Positions 1 to 9,756 of a stretch of DNA of 64,000 bases are shown here, one piece after another. The translations under genes and the position numbers were made by a program. The notes below the pieces were generated by a model. The model was not told the origin of the DNA. It searched no databases and saw only the letters and a list, made by a program, of their open reading frames with translations. Each line of letters starts with the position of its first letter. Position 1 is the first letter of the stretch. The stretch is from Acholeplasmatales bacterium. Its GTDB lineage: Bacteria; Bacillota_I; Bacilli_A; Acholeplasmatales; Anaeroplasmataceae. Location: NCBI GenBank assembly GCA_024690445.1, contig JAILPD010000020.1:8926-72925 (forward strand), given 5' to 3'.

Positions 1-23
1 AAAAGAAAGGAGAATTGTGATTT

Positions 24-1730
24 ATGAGTAAAATTAATTTTATTGCTATCGGCGGTGTACAAGAAGACGGCAAGAATATGTTTTGTATAGAAGTTGATGA
101 AAAGATTTTTATCCTAGATTGTGGAGATAAATATCCAACTAGTGAACTTTATGGTGTAGACGTAATCGTAAATGATTTATCATATATTGTTGAAAATATA
201 TCACGAGTTCAAGGTGTATTCTTATCTCATGCTCATAATGATCATATTGGTGGAGTTTCTTTCCTTTTAAGAGAAAAGAAACTTAAGGTTTATGGCTCTA
301 AATTTACAATATCAGTCCTAAAGAGTATTTTAACAGATGAAGAAGTTGATTTCGATGATGATGAGCTTGAGGTTGTAACAAGTAAGACTGCTCTTCGTTT
401 TGGTGATGTTACAGTAAGATTCTTTGAGGTTTCACATAATATTCCTGAGTGTTTTGGTATAGCATTAAATACTAATGATGGTTATATTATCTATACTGCA
501 AATTATAATTTTGATCAGAATTCTAGAATTGACTATTCACATATGTTTAGAAGCCTTGCAGTATTCTCTAAGGAAGGCGTATTAGCATTATTGACTGAGT
601 CTTTAGGTGCTATGAATGAAGAATCAAGAGGTACAATTCTTGAATTTAAAACTAGAATGATTAATTTATTAACTCAAGTTAATAATAGAGTAATATTTAC
701 AATGTTCTCAAGTGATATCTTACGTATTAAGCAAATTTGCGATATTGCAATTAGTCAAGGAAAGAGAATTGCTATTTTAGGTATTAAGACACAAAAGCTT
801 GTAAGAATTGCGATTCAACAAGGATTTATTAATATTCCTGAAAATAAGTTTGTTCAATTAAAGTATATTGATGATTCGCATCTAAATGATGATAAGGATT
901 TAGTTGTTATTGTAACTGGTGAACGCCATGAACCATATCATATGCTTCAAAGAATGGCTAAGGGCTTTGATAGATTAGTTAAATTAAATGAAAATGATAC
1001 AGTAGTTGTTTTAACTACACCATATATTGGTACTGAAAAGATGGCAGCTAGAACATTAGATACTGTATATCATGTGACATCTAAAATTAAAACATTTGAT
1101 ACTAAATTATTACCTAGAACAGATGCTAATAGAGAAGAAATAAAGGAAATGATTAATATCTTAAAGCCTAAATATATTATTCCTGTTATTGGTGAATATC
1201 GTCATCAATATGCTTTAAGAATAGTTGCTGATTGTATCAATTACAAAGATGATCAAGTAATTATTGCTGATAATGGTGATATTGTTTCATTTGTAAATGG
1301 TAAATATGTTGGTATTACAGGCGATGTACCATGTGGCGAATTAATGATTGATGGTAAGGCATTTAAGGATGTTTCAGATGTTGTAATGAGAGATAGAGAG
1401 CTTTTAGCTAAGGATGGTTTAATCTTAATTACAGCTAATGTAAATCCTAGAACTAAGACTGTAGTATTAGGACCTGAAATTGTTACAAAGGGATTCGTAT
1501 TTAATAAAGAAAATGAAGATGTAAATGATAATATGAAGAATATCTTTACAGAAGTTTCTAAGACATTCTTAGCATCTAAATTCATTAACTGGAGTGAATA
1601 TAAAATAGCTATTAAAAATGAGATTTCTCACTACATTTATAAAGAAGTAAAAAGAAGCCCTATTATCATTCCTGTATTAATTTCTACAGATACTGAAACT
1701 ATCGCAGCAAGTGAAGTAGAGGCTCAATAA
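24..1730 (+). CDS. RNase J family protein with degenerate active site (J2-like)
   Basis: Metallo-beta-lactamase/beta-CASP protein of the RNase J family, 568 aa, about the usual length. The first metal motif is present (H69-A-H71-N-D73-H74) and so is H138. Three ligands kept by the paralogue at 12502-14187 are lost: the Asp of TGDFK is N160, the His of the GHGSQGE block aligns with D367, and the His of PVHGEYR is I389. Known for the family: J1/J2 complexes act as endo- and 5'-3' exoribonucleases in mRNA and rRNA processing. I infer a catalytically weak or inactive J2-type partner. AAAGGAG at 6-12 precedes the ATG by 11 bases, rather far. The unit ends in a terminator shared with convergent rarA. 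Whether it still cuts RNA cannot be told from sequence. Confidence 0.85.
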   Translation: MSKINFIAIGGVQEDGKNMFCIEVDEKIFILDCGDKYPTSELYGVDVIVNDLSYIVENISRVQGVFLSHAHNDHIGGVSFLLREKKLKVYGSKFTISVLKSILTDEEVDFDDDELEVVTSKTALRFGDVTVRFFEVSHNIPECFGIALNTNDGYIIYTANYNFDQNSRIDYSHMFRSLAVFSKEGVLALLTESLGAMNEESRGTILEFKTRMINLLTQVNNRVIFTMFSSDILRIKQICDIAISQGKRIAILGIKTQKLVRIAIQQGFINIPENKFVQLKYIDDSHLNDDKDLVVIVTGERHEPYHMLQRMAKGFDRLVKLNENDTVVVLTTPYIGTEKMAARTLDTVYHVTSKIKTFDTKLLPRTDANREEIKEMINILKPKYIIPVIGEYRHQYALRIVADCINYKDDQVIIADNGDIVSFVNGKYVGITGDVPCGELMIDGKAFKDVSDVVMRDRELLAKDGLILITANVNPRTKTVVLGPEIVTKGFVFNKENEDVNDNMKNIFTEVSKTFLASKFINWSEYKIAIKNEISHYIYKEVKRSPIIIPVLISTDTETIAASEVEAQ

Positions 1731-1736
1731 AAAAGA

Positions 1737-1762
1737 AAAAGACGAATTTAATTTTCGTCTTT
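1737..1762. terminator. bidirectional intrinsic terminator (RNase J-like / rarA)
   Basis: AAAGACGAA and TTCGTCTTT arms (1738-1746 / 1754-1762) enclose a 7-base loop, with A-rich sequence on the left and T-rich on the right. It can serve both convergent genes. The rarA stop codon lies inside it. Confidence 0.75.
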
Positions 1763-2962
1763 TAATTTTGCCATAAAATCTTTGATTGCACGCTCATATG
1801 AGCCTGTATTTTTTGGCTTATAATAGATTTTATCTATTAATTCATCAGGTAAGTATTGTTGCTTAACCCATCCCTTTTCATAATCATGAGGGTATTTATA
1901 TTCATATTTACCACTCTTTAATTCTTTATTTAGAATATGAGGTGGAATAGCCATTGATGTCATATTTTCTAAATCAGAGATAGCTTCATTAATTCCTAAA
2001 TATGTTGAATTTGATTTAGGAGAAGTAGCTAAATCAACAACGGCATAAGCTAAAGGAATTCTAGCCTCAGGTAAGCCTACGTGTAGGGCTGCTTCACATG
2101 CTGCATAAACTCTAGGACCAACGTTTGGGTTACCAAGTCCAATATCTTCATATGCACTTATTAATAAGCGTCTTGCGATAAATTCTAAATCCTCTGTTTG
2201 TAATAATCTTGCAAGATAGTGTAGTGCCGCATCTGGGTCACTTCCTCTAATAGATTTAATCATCGCAGAAGCGCAATCATAATAATATTCGCCTTCTCTA
2301 TCAATTTGGAAGGCTTTTTTACCAATTAGCTTTTCAACATTTTCTAAGTTGATATCATTTTTATCTAGCATTTCAGTTATTTCAAGCATATTTAAAGCAG
2401 TTCTTACTTCACATGAAGAAGCTGTTGCTAGATATTGATAAATTTCATCTGATAGCTCAGTCATGTTTTCACTTTTTACAGTTTTCTTTAATAATGAAAT
2501 GATATCTTCTTTAGATATTTCATTCATTCGATATATATGACATCTAGATCTAATTGCTGGATTAATAGAACGATATGGATTTTCTGTTGTAAGTCCAATA
2601 ATTATTAAACTACCATTTTCAGCATAAGGAAGAAGAAAGTCTTGAATATCCTTTTTCATTCTATGAATTTCATCAATAATACAAATTGTACTTTCATGAT
2701 ATTTAGCACAATCTGCTATTTCCTTTAATTTATTTTTTGAGTCTGTAGATGCATTAAATGAAAAAGATGTTAAAGGAAACATATCGGCAATAATAGATGC
2801 GATTGATGTTTTACCAGTACCTGCAGGACCATATAAAATCATAGAACATAAATTACCACTATCTAGCATTTTTTTAATAACACCTTGTGGTCCGACTAAA
2901 TGATCTTGTCCAATGATATCTTCAAATTTTTTTGGTCGTATTCTATATGCTAGTGGTTGCAT
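1748..2962 (-). CDS. rarA: replication-associated recombination protein A (RarA/MgsA), AAA+ ATPase
   Basis: Clamp-loader-like AAA+ ATPase acting at stalled replication forks. Walker A (GPAGTGKTS) and Walker B (ICIIDEIH) lie in the N-terminal third, a sensor/arginine-finger region follows (IRSRCHIYRM), then the MgsA-type C-terminal domain (YLARLLQTEDLEFIARRL, YEDIGL). The start chosen is the Met of MQPLAYRIRP, which matches family N-termini and sits 5 bases after AGGTG. An in-frame ATG 15 bases upstream (2977) gives five more residues but has no good ribosome site. Full family length. It converges on the RNase J-like gene and diverges from rel. Identity is firm. Confidence 0.93.
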   Translation of the reverse strand: MQPLAYRIRPKKFEDIIGQDHLVGPQGVIKKMLDSGNLCSMILYGPAGTGKTSIASIIADMFPLTSFSFNASTDSKNKLKEIADCAKYHESTICIIDEIHRMKKDIQDFLLPYAENGSLIIIGLTTENPYRSINPAIRSRCHIYRMNEISKEDIISLLKKTVKSENMTELSDEIYQYLATASSCEVRTALNMLEITEMLDKNDINLENVEKLIGKKAFQIDREGEYYYDCASAMIKSIRGSDPDAALHYLARLLQTEDLEFIARRLLISAYEDIGLGNPNVGPRVYAACEAALHVGLPEARIPLAYAVVDLATSPKSNSTYLGINEAISDLENMTSMAIPPHILNKELKSGKYEYKYPHDYEKGWVKQQYLPDELIDKIYYKPKNTGSYERAIKDFMAKLKDEN

Positions 2963-3113
2963 CATATCACCTGCCATTTTAACAAAATATCTTTCTAATC
3001 GATTATAACATAATTTTTACTATAAACAATAATTCGAAGAATTCTAATTTTTAATAAATATAAAATATTTTATTAAAATTAAGGCTTAAATAAGAGATTT
3101 TTTTGGATACTAC

Positions 3114-3142
3114 TTTGTTCTAATCATTAATTATGATATAAT
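3114..3142 (+). promoter_or_regulatory. promoter of the rel operon, extended -10
   Basis: TGATATAAT (extended -10, hexamer 3137-3142) with a weak -35 TTTGTT at 3114-3119 and 17-bp spacing. It lies 33 bases before the rel start. A stretch of AT-rich divergent spacer (about 2963-3113) separates it from rarA. Confidence 0.6.
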
Positions 3143-3175
3143 TAACTATATATTTTTTGAATGGAGGTGAGCTAT

Positions 3176-5377
3176 ATGCCAAAGTCTTATAATACAATTG
3201 AAGATTTGATGAAGGAAGTAGGAACTTATATTAAAAAGCCTGAATCTATTGAAAAAATTAAGTCTGCTTATGAAAAAGCTAGAAAATTGCATGAAGGACA
3301 ATTGCGTAAAAGTGGAGAGCCATATATTATCCATCCACTTAATGTTGCTGGTATATTAGCTGAACTTCATGCAGGACCAGATACAATTTGTGCCGGTTTA
3401 TTACACGATGTTGTTGAAGATACTGAATGTACTAAAGAGGATTTAGCAAATGAATTTGGTAATGACATTGCTGAAATGGTTGATGGTGTTACTAAGGTTG
3501 GTCAATTAAAGTTTGCGTCATTAGAACAAAAACAAGCAACTAATCATCAACATATCTTACTTGCGATGGCAAAGGATATTAGAGTCGTTATTGTAAAGCT
3601 TGCCGATAGATTACACAACATTAGAACATTAGGTGTTATGTCTGATGAACAAAAACAAAGAATCGCAAGAGAAACATTAGAAATTTATGCCGCACTTGCT
3701 CATAAGCTAGGTATCTACACTATTAAGGCTGAATTAGAAGATACAGCTTTAAAGTATGTTGACCCTGCTTATTACAATAGAATTGTATCTAAAATCAAAA
3801 ATGATTCATCTGCACGTATGAATAATGTTGATCATACAATCAGTGAAATTTCTAGAATATTATTAGAAAACAACATTAGTGATTTTAAGATTAAAGGTAG
3901 AATTAAAAACATCTATAGTATCTACAAGAAGATGGTTAATCAAAATAAGGAATTTGAGGATATTTATGATATCTTAGCCATCAGAATCATAGTTGATACT
4001 GTAAGTGAATGTTATCAATGTCTAGGCTTAATTCATGCAAACTATAATCCGGTCCCTAAGAGATTTAAGGATTATATTGCAGTTCCAAAACCTAATATGT
4101 ATCAATCTTTACATACAACTGTTATTTCTAAGGATGGGTTTACATTTGAAGTTCAAATTAGAACAGTTGAAATGGATAAGATAGCAGAACTCGGTGTCGC
4201 TGCGCACTGGGCATATAAAGAAGGCGTTGATTACAATAAGGAAAGAGAACAATATGAAATTGCTTCTAAATTAAAATGGTATGGTGATTTATTAAAGTTC
4301 TCAGAAGATGAAGAAAAGAATAAAAACGACGCTAAGGAATATGTTGATCAGGTTAAAGAGGATTTGCTTGGTACTACAGTATATGTTTATACTCCAACAG
4401 GTGAAATCATCGACTTACCAAAGGGTTCTACACCACTAGACTTTGCATATCGTATTCATACAAATGTCGGAAATACGACTGTTGGAGCTATCGTAAATAA
4501 TAGAATAGTTCCGCTTGATTACGAATTAGCAAATGGTGATATCGTATCAATTAAGACAAATAAGAATTCTTTTGGACCATCTGAAAACTGGTTAAAGATT
4601 GCTAAAACAAATAATGCTAAGCATAAGATTAAGAATTTCTTAAATAAGCAAAATAGAGATATCTTAGTAGCTCATGGTAAGCAAGCATTAGAAGATGAAT
4701 TTAAGAGTAATAAGATAACAAGTTTTGAAATTACAAATGATTTTGTAAAGAACAACTTTGCAAAATACAATATTAATACAGTAGATGATTTATATGCAGA
4801 AATAGCTAAATCTAATATTTCATCTAAGACAGTTTATTTAAAATATACTGGTAATGATGATGATAAGAAGATTACAGAAGAAATATTAGTTAAAGCTGCT
4901 GAAAGAAATAATACTAAATTCTTAACAACAAATAGTGAAACAGGAGTTGTAGTAGAAGGATTAACAAATCCTCAATTAAAGCTTGGTTCTTGTTGTAACC
5001 CAATTCCTGGAGATCCAATCGTTGGATATGTAACTAAGGGATATGGTATTGTTGTTCACCATCAGGATTGTAAGAATTGTGAATCATTCCAAAAGGAAAG
5101 ATTAATTCCTTTAAAGTGGGCTGATAATACAAATAGAAAATATCCTGTATTAATTAAGATTGAAGCTACATCTAATATGAATCTATTGGTTGATATTATG
5201 AACACTGTTTCATCATCTGGTATGTCAATACTTGCTATTCATGCCAATAGTAATTCTAATTTAGAAACCGTTGTAAAATTAAAGGTTTCAACTTCTAATT
5301 TATTAGAATTAGAAAGAATGATTGTCAACCTTAAAAAGGTTAAATATATTTATAATATTGTAAGAGAGAATTTATAA
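3176..5377 (+). CDS. relA: bifunctional (p)ppGpp synthetase/hydrolase, Rel/SpoT family
   Basis: Stringent-response enzyme that makes and degrades (p)ppGpp. Domains in order: an HD hydrolase domain (HPLNVAGILAEL, LLHDVVEDT, KLADRLHN), a synthetase domain with the RFKD motif typical of bifunctional Rel rather than mono-functional RelA, a TGS domain (VYVYTPTGEIIDLPKGSTPLDFAYRIH), the conserved GSCCNPIPGD zinc-finger region and a C-terminal ACT domain. 733 aa, full length. The start chosen is ATG 3176, placed after GGAGGTG (3163-3169); an upstream in-frame ATG at 3161 lies across that ribosome site and is unlikely. The stop overlaps the dtd start by one base (TAATG), so the two are translationally coupled. 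Confidence 0.95.
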   Translation: MPKSYNTIEDLMKEVGTYIKKPESIEKIKSAYEKARKLHEGQLRKSGEPYIIHPLNVAGILAELHAGPDTICAGLLHDVVEDTECTKEDLANEFGNDIAEMVDGVTKVGQLKFASLEQKQATNHQHILLAMAKDIRVVIVKLADRLHNIRTLGVMSDEQKQRIARETLEIYAALAHKLGIYTIKAELEDTALKYVDPAYYNRIVSKIKNDSSARMNNVDHTISEISRILLENNISDFKIKGRIKNIYSIYKKMVNQNKEFEDIYDILAIRIIVDTVSECYQCLGLIHANYNPVPKRFKDYIAVPKPNMYQSLHTTVISKDGFTFEVQIRTVEMDKIAELGVAAHWAYKEGVDYNKEREQYEIASKLKWYGDLLKFSEDEEKNKNDAKEYVDQVKEDLLGTTVYVYTPTGEIIDLPKGSTPLDFAYRIHTNVGNTTVGAIVNNRIVPLDYELANGDIVSIKTNKNSFGPSENWLKIAKTNNAKHKIKNFLNKQNRDILVAHGKQALEDEFKSNKITSFEITNDFVKNNFAKYNINTVDDLYAEIAKSNISSKTVYLKYTGNDDDKKITEEILVKAAERNNTKFLTTNSETGVVVEGLTNPQLKLGSCCNPIPGDPIVGYVTKGYGIVVHHQDCKNCESFQKERLIPLKWADNTNRKYPVLIKIEATSNMNLLVDIMNTVSSSGMSILAIHANSNSNLETVVKLKVSTSNLLELERMIVNLKKVKYIYNIVRENL

Positions 5378-5823
5378 TGAGAGTAGTTATCCAAAGAGTA
5401 AAGTACGCTTCATGTACTGTTTCAAATGAAATAACAGGAAAAGTTGATAAAGGCTTTATGATTTTAGTAGGCTTTAAAGAAGGCGATACTTTAGATTCAA
5501 TGGATAAAGTATTAAAGAAAGTAATAGGACTAAGAATTTTTGAAGATGAGAATGGAAAAATGAACAAAAGCCTAAATGATGTAGGTGGTAGTATTTTAGC
5601 AATTTCTCAATTCACATTATATGCTGATTGTAGACATGGTAATAGACCAGGTTTTACTGAGGCAATGAGGTATGATATGGCAAGCGAATATTATGATTTA
5701 TTTTGTGATAAATTAAATCAAGCAGGCATTCATACCGAAAGGGGTATCTTTGGGGCAGACATGAAAATTGAATTGTTGAATGATGGTCCTGTTACAATTA
5801 TTTTAGATAGTGAGGAATTATAA
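5377..5823 (+). CDS. dtd: D-aminoacyl-tRNA deacylase
   Basis: Hydrolyses D-amino acids (and Gly from tRNA-Ala) off mischarged tRNAs in the cytoplasm. 148 aa, the family length. The N-terminal MRVVIQRVKYASCTV, the catalytic-groove segment with SQFTLYADCRHGNRPGFTEAM and the later GxFGADMKIELLNDGPVTIILDS block are diagnostic. Second gene of the rel operon; rel-dtd adjacency is common in Bacillota. Both ends overlap neighbours by one base. Confidence 0.96.
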   Translation: MRVVIQRVKYASCTVSNEITGKVDKGFMILVGFKEGDTLDSMDKVLKKVIGLRIFEDENGKMNKSLNDVGGSILAISQFTLYADCRHGNRPGFTEAMRYDMASEYYDLFCDKLNQAGIHTERGIFGADMKIELLNDGPVTIILDSEEL

Positions 5824-7679
5824 TGAAGCCATATGTTTTTAATGGAAAAGAATATGAAAATCTTAATAATTTAGCTATGGCTTATAAAGAAAGCTTTGAT
5901 TTAGGTATTCAAGATATTTATGAAAACACAAAGAAGTTTTTAAAATTTGTTAAGAGTAATACTAAGAATAAGGAAAGAATTAAAGCTATAACAAATGATA
6001 TTTATCTATCAAAATATAAGAACAATGCTTTAACATTTGTCATTTTTGATTTATTAGATGTTAAAGAAGTAGTTATTAATGGTAAAACTGTTACCTTTGA
6101 ACAATTTATTCAATTAATAACTGAAAATCATAATACTAATAACGCCTTATTTAAATTCTTAGAAGATCATGGTGTAACTAGATGTTATGAAAGATTAAAT
6201 CCAGGTGCTAAATATTTTAAGGATATGTATTTTGTCGAAAGAAATTTTGATAATGATTTCACTTATAAATATTTATCTACTTTATTCACATTTGAGATAA
6301 AGGAATCAATTTTTAATAAAATAACTAGTATAGCTATTCAAAATGAGGAATGCTTTAGAAGATCATCTAAGCTAGTTAGAGATGATATCTTTATGTTATC
6401 AATTGCTCATACATATGGATTCCGTGAAGCTATTTCAATTATTAATGAAAAGAATGGTATCTTTAAAGCTGTTAAGTTATTTAAACATGATAAGAAGAGC
6501 GATATTGATGAAGAACAATTAAGAAGAATGTTTAAGGATTCATTCTTCTGGTGGTTATATGATAATTATGAAGCATATGATGCGAAGGGTAAGGCTAAAC
6601 AAGTAGTTGCTAGATTAAAAAGAATTAAGAAAGAATTTTCTAAATTTGTTAAAGAAAAAGATGAAAAGCAAATTGCTAAAATCAATTTTGATTTTTATAC
6701 TGATGTATCAAGAAAATTATATTTAGCATATTTAGATTTTGTATATTTCTATAGATCTGGATTAATTACTCCATCTAAGGATGTAGAAGCTTCTAAGTTC
6801 GAATTTGATAAACCATATTGTAGAACATATATAACTGAGTCTTATATGGCTGGTAAAGTAATTAAATTATATAATCCAAATTCTCAATCAACTCAGCTAG
6901 ATATTAATCCATTAACTGGTGAAAAAATAGAAAGAGATAAAACAGAAAATAAAAATTTCGATATTGATGATATTTCAGATGAAGCACCACAGGATGAATT
7001 ATTATTAGGCGATGATGAAATCTTTGTTAGGGAAGTAAAGACTATAAAGAAAAGCGCAAGATTTGCTTATATTGCGGTATTTATTGGACTTGTGAATGCT
7101 ATTATGGCTGCCTTTGGAGTAGTTATCAATAAATCAACTAATACTGGTAAGACAGTTGATTTATTTAAAACAGCCTATACTACACCTTTAATTGTTGTAG
7201 GTGTAACTGCAGGTTTACTTGCTGTATTCTTTGGTGTTGTTATTTGTGTATTAGAAAATAGAAGAGTAAAAGCATTTAATGATTATCATTTTATTGTTGA
7301 TGCTAATACTAATACAATAATGACTCTTGAGGAAGAAGCATATTTATCTTGTCTTGAAAGTGATGAAAAAGTTATTAAGACTAATATTTTAAAGAATACA
7401 ATTTTTACTTCTGTAGTTGTTTCATTATTCCTTGCATTATCATGTGCTGTTGTAGGTGTGTTATTTGCTGCTGGATTAAATGCGATTTCTGGCTTTATCA
7501 ACTTTAAGGCTGGTTATTCAATTGTTGCTCAAATCATTGCATTTGCCGCATCTTTCGCAGTTGGCTTTTTAGGTGGATTATTATTTAAGCGTAAAGGATT
7601 TGTTTTTGGAGTTGTATTTAGCATTATTTCTTTTGCGATTTCACCACTAGTTATTTATATATTTGGACTAATAGCATAA
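5823..7679 (+). CDS. orphan membrane protein, 618 aa, large soluble N-domain plus 5 TM helices
   Basis: Not recognised. Roughly residues 1-395 look soluble, charged and mainly helical (KFVKSNTKNKERIKAI, RRMFKDSFFWWLYDNYEAYD, KRIKKEFSKFVKEKDEKQ). An acidic stretch follows (about 375-400, DIDDISDEAPQDELLLGDDE). The rest holds five hydrophobic segments, in two pairs around a cytosolic hairpin plus one: near AYIAVFIGLVNAIMAAF, PLIVVGVTAGLLAVFFGVV, SVVVSLFLALSCAVVGVL, SIVAQIIAFAASFAVGFLGGLL and VFSIISFAISPLVIYIFGL. No signal peptide and no catalytic motif are visible. It overlaps dtd by one base (TAATG), so it is part of the rel operon. Function unknown. Confidence 0.85.
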   Translation: MKPYVFNGKEYENLNNLAMAYKESFDLGIQDIYENTKKFLKFVKSNTKNKERIKAITNDIYLSKYKNNALTFVIFDLLDVKEVVINGKTVTFEQFIQLITENHNTNNALFKFLEDHGVTRCYERLNPGAKYFKDMYFVERNFDNDFTYKYLSTLFTFEIKESIFNKITSIAIQNEECFRRSSKLVRDDIFMLSIAHTYGFREAISIINEKNGIFKAVKLFKHDKKSDIDEEQLRRMFKDSFFWWLYDNYEAYDAKGKAKQVVARLKRIKKEFSKFVKEKDEKQIAKINFDFYTDVSRKLYLAYLDFVYFYRSGLITPSKDVEASKFEFDKPYCRTYITESYMAGKVIKLYNPNSQSTQLDINPLTGEKIERDKTENKNFDIDDISDEAPQDELLLGDDEIFVREVKTIKKSARFAYIAVFIGLVNAIMAAFGVVINKSTNTGKTVDLFKTAYTTPLIVVGVTAGLLAVFFGVVICVLENRRVKAFNDYHFIVDANTNTIMTLEEEAYLSCLESDEKVIKTNILKNTIFTSVVVSLFLALSCAVVGVLFAAGLNAISGFINFKAGYSIVAQIIAFAASFAVGFLGGLLFKRKGFVFGVVFSIISFAISPLVIYIFGLIA

Positions 7680-7703
7680 CTCGTTTATGCTATTTGTATT
7701 TTT
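7671..7703 (+). terminator. hairpin before rimO, attenuator or weak terminator
   Basis: ATAGCATAA (7671-7679) pairs with TTATGCTAT (7685-7693) around a 5-base loop, then TTGTATTTTT. It overlaps the stop of the membrane protein and lies just before the rimO ribosome site (GGAGG 7704-7708), so it may lower read-through into rimO rather than end the operon. Confidence 0.5.
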
Positions 7704-7715
7704 GGAGGATATTTT

Positions 7716-9011
7716 ATGAAATTATACATGGTTTCATTAGGATGTGCTAAGAACAAGGTCGATAGCGAAATGATTCTTGGTGCTTTAAGAGATAAAACTG
7801 AATTAGTAGCATCTCCAGAGGAGGCAGATTTAATTATTGTTAATACATGTGCCTTTATTGAACCAGCTAGAAAGGAAGCTATCGATACTATATTAGAGCT
7901 TTCTGATTATGATGCTAAGCTAGTTGTTTGTGGATGCTTACCACAAAGATATAAGGATGAAATCGTTAAATTATTACCTGAGGTAGATAGATTTATCACA
8001 ATAGATGAATATGGAGATATAGCTAAGATTGTCGGTGATGTTGTTAATTCAAGCTTTAAGATTAATAATGAATTTTCACCACTTAATAGAATTAATACAG
8101 AACCTTCATATATGAGATATGTAAAAATTAGTGAAGGTTGCCTAAATCGTTGTGCCTTTTGTGCCATTCCTTTAATTAGAGGAAAACTTCAATCTAGAAC
8201 AATTGAAAATATTGTAGAAGAGGTTAAAGGAATAGTTAGTGAAGGAGTTTATGAAATTAATTTAATATCACAAGATACTACTAAATATGGATATGATTTA
8301 TATAAGAGATTAGCATTAGTAGATTTATTAAAGGAATTAGTAAAGATTCCTGGGGATTTTAAGATTAGAGTTTTATATTTATATCCTGAGGTTGTTACCG
8401 ATGAGCTTATTGATTTTATTAAGAATGAGCCTAAGATGATGCATTATTTTGATATTCCTATGCAACATAGTGAGACTAAGATATTAAAGAAAATGTTAAG
8501 AAGAAGCGATAAGGAAATCTTAACTAATTTATTCCATAAGATTAGAAAAGAAGTCCCTGATGCCATATTAAGAACAACTATAATTGTTGGGTTCCCTTAT
8601 GAGGAAGAATCTGATATGGATAATTTAATTGACTTTATAAAAGAAATTAAATTTGATAGATTAGGTGCTTTTACTTTCTCATTAGAAGAAGGTACTAAGG
8701 CTTGTGAATATCCTAATACTATTAGTGAAGAAACAAAACAAGCTAGATATGAAAGATTAATGAAGACTCAAAGTGAAATAGCTTTAAGTAATAATAAGAA
8801 ATATTTAAATCAAGTATTAGAGGATTGTTTTATCATCGGTTATGATGAAGAATCATATATGTATGTAGCTAGAAGCTATGCCTACGCACCTGATGAAATA
8901 GATGGATGTGTTTATATCGCATCTAAAAGAGAATTAAATTTAGGTGAAAGAGTTAATGTAAAGGTATTAGATTTCGATGAATATACATTAACAGGTGAAT
9001 TAGTTGAATAG
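7716..9011 (+). CDS. rimO: ribosomal protein uS12 Asp-88 methylthiotransferase RimO
   Basis: Radical-SAM enzyme that adds a methylthio group to an aspartate of ribosomal protein S12. MTTase N-domain: C10, C45 and C74 bind the auxiliary 4Fe-4S cluster (SLGCAKNKVDSE is the RimO signature). The radical-SAM cluster is C142-x3-C146-x2-C149 (GCLNRCAFCAIP). A C-terminal TRAM domain closes the protein. 431 aa, normal length. Strong GGAGG eight bases before the ATG. Its last 8 bases overlap the HAD gene. RimO rather than MiaB because of the N-terminal signature and the short TRAM. Confidence 0.95.
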   Translation: MKLYMVSLGCAKNKVDSEMILGALRDKTELVASPEEADLIIVNTCAFIEPARKEAIDTILELSDYDAKLVVCGCLPQRYKDEIVKLLPEVDRFITIDEYGDIAKIVGDVVNSSFKINNEFSPLNRINTEPSYMRYVKISEGCLNRCAFCAIPLIRGKLQSRTIENIVEEVKGIVSEGVYEINLISQDTTKYGYDLYKRLALVDLLKELVKIPGDFKIRVLYLYPEVVTDELIDFIKNEPKMMHYFDIPMQHSETKILKKMLRRSDKEILTNLFHKIRKEVPDAILRTTIIVGFPYEEESDMDNLIDFIKEIKFDRLGAFTFSLEEGTKACEYPNTISEETKQARYERLMKTQSEIALSNNKKYLNQVLEDCFIIGYDEESYMYVARSYAYAPDEIDGCVYIASKRELNLGERVNVKVLDFDEYTLTGELVE

Positions 9012-9756
9012 AATATTTTTATTTGATGTTGATGGCACATTATCAGTTGGAGAAATTATTCCTGATTCTGCAATTAAAGTCTTAGAAGAATTAAGATCAA
9101 ATGGTGATATTGTAATGCTATCAACAGGTAGATGTCTTGGTCAAATGAAGGACTTATTAAATAAAATTTTAATCGATGGTGCTATATGTAATAATGGTGC
9201 TTATGCATTTATTGGTAATGATGTTGTATTTGAAAGCCCAATTAAAGAAGATGTTATAAATGAAATGCTAAATGATGGGTTACATGTTACATTTCTAGCA
9301 AGAGATTCATATTTTAGAATAGATGATAATGATATCTATTTTGATTTTGCTAAAGTATTTAATATAGTACCTGCGGAATTAAGAAATATGGATTATTTAA
9401 GAAATAATAATATTTATTCTATTGGAGTACAGGATTATAAATTAGATTTTGATATATCAAAATACAATCTTAATTTTGTTAAGGTATGTAATATAGGCTA
9501 TGATGTTATTAATAAGGGGATTAATAAGGCTACACCTATTAGCTATATAAAGAATAAATATCCAAATTATAAAATCATTTCATTTGGAGATAATGTAAAT
9601 GATATAGAGATGCTAAAGGCATCAGATATATCTATTGTTATGGGACAAGCTCCAAATGAGGTAAAGAAAATAGCTACATATATTACAAAGCCACCGCTTG
9701 AAGATGGTATTAAATATGCTATAGATAATTATCTAAAGGAGAATATAAATGAGTAA
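9004..9756 (+). CDS. HAD-superfamily phosphatase, Cof type
   Basis: Cytosolic phosphatase of the Cof/YbiV group. Motif I FDVDGTL begins at residue 7, motif II is STGR, and motif IV is FGDNVNDIEML, with a cap domain between. 250 aa. The only plausible start is TTG at 9004, inside the rimO end, preceded by AGGTGA (8993-8998) at 5-base spacing: coupled translation from a rare start. Substrate unknown; family members act on sugar phosphates, flavin or pyridoxal phosphates. Confidence 0.88.
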   Translation: MNRIFLFDVDGTLSVGEIIPDSAIKVLEELRSNGDIVMLSTGRCLGQMKDLLNKILIDGAICNNGAYAFIGNDVVFESPIKEDVINEMLNDGLHVTFLARDSYFRIDDNDIYFDFAKVFNIVPAELRNMDYLRNNNIYSIGVQDYKLDFDISKYNLNFVKVCNIGYDVINKGINKATPISYIKNKYPNYKIISFGDNVNDIEMLKASDISIVMGQAPNEVKKIATYITKPPLEDGIKYAIDNYLKENINE

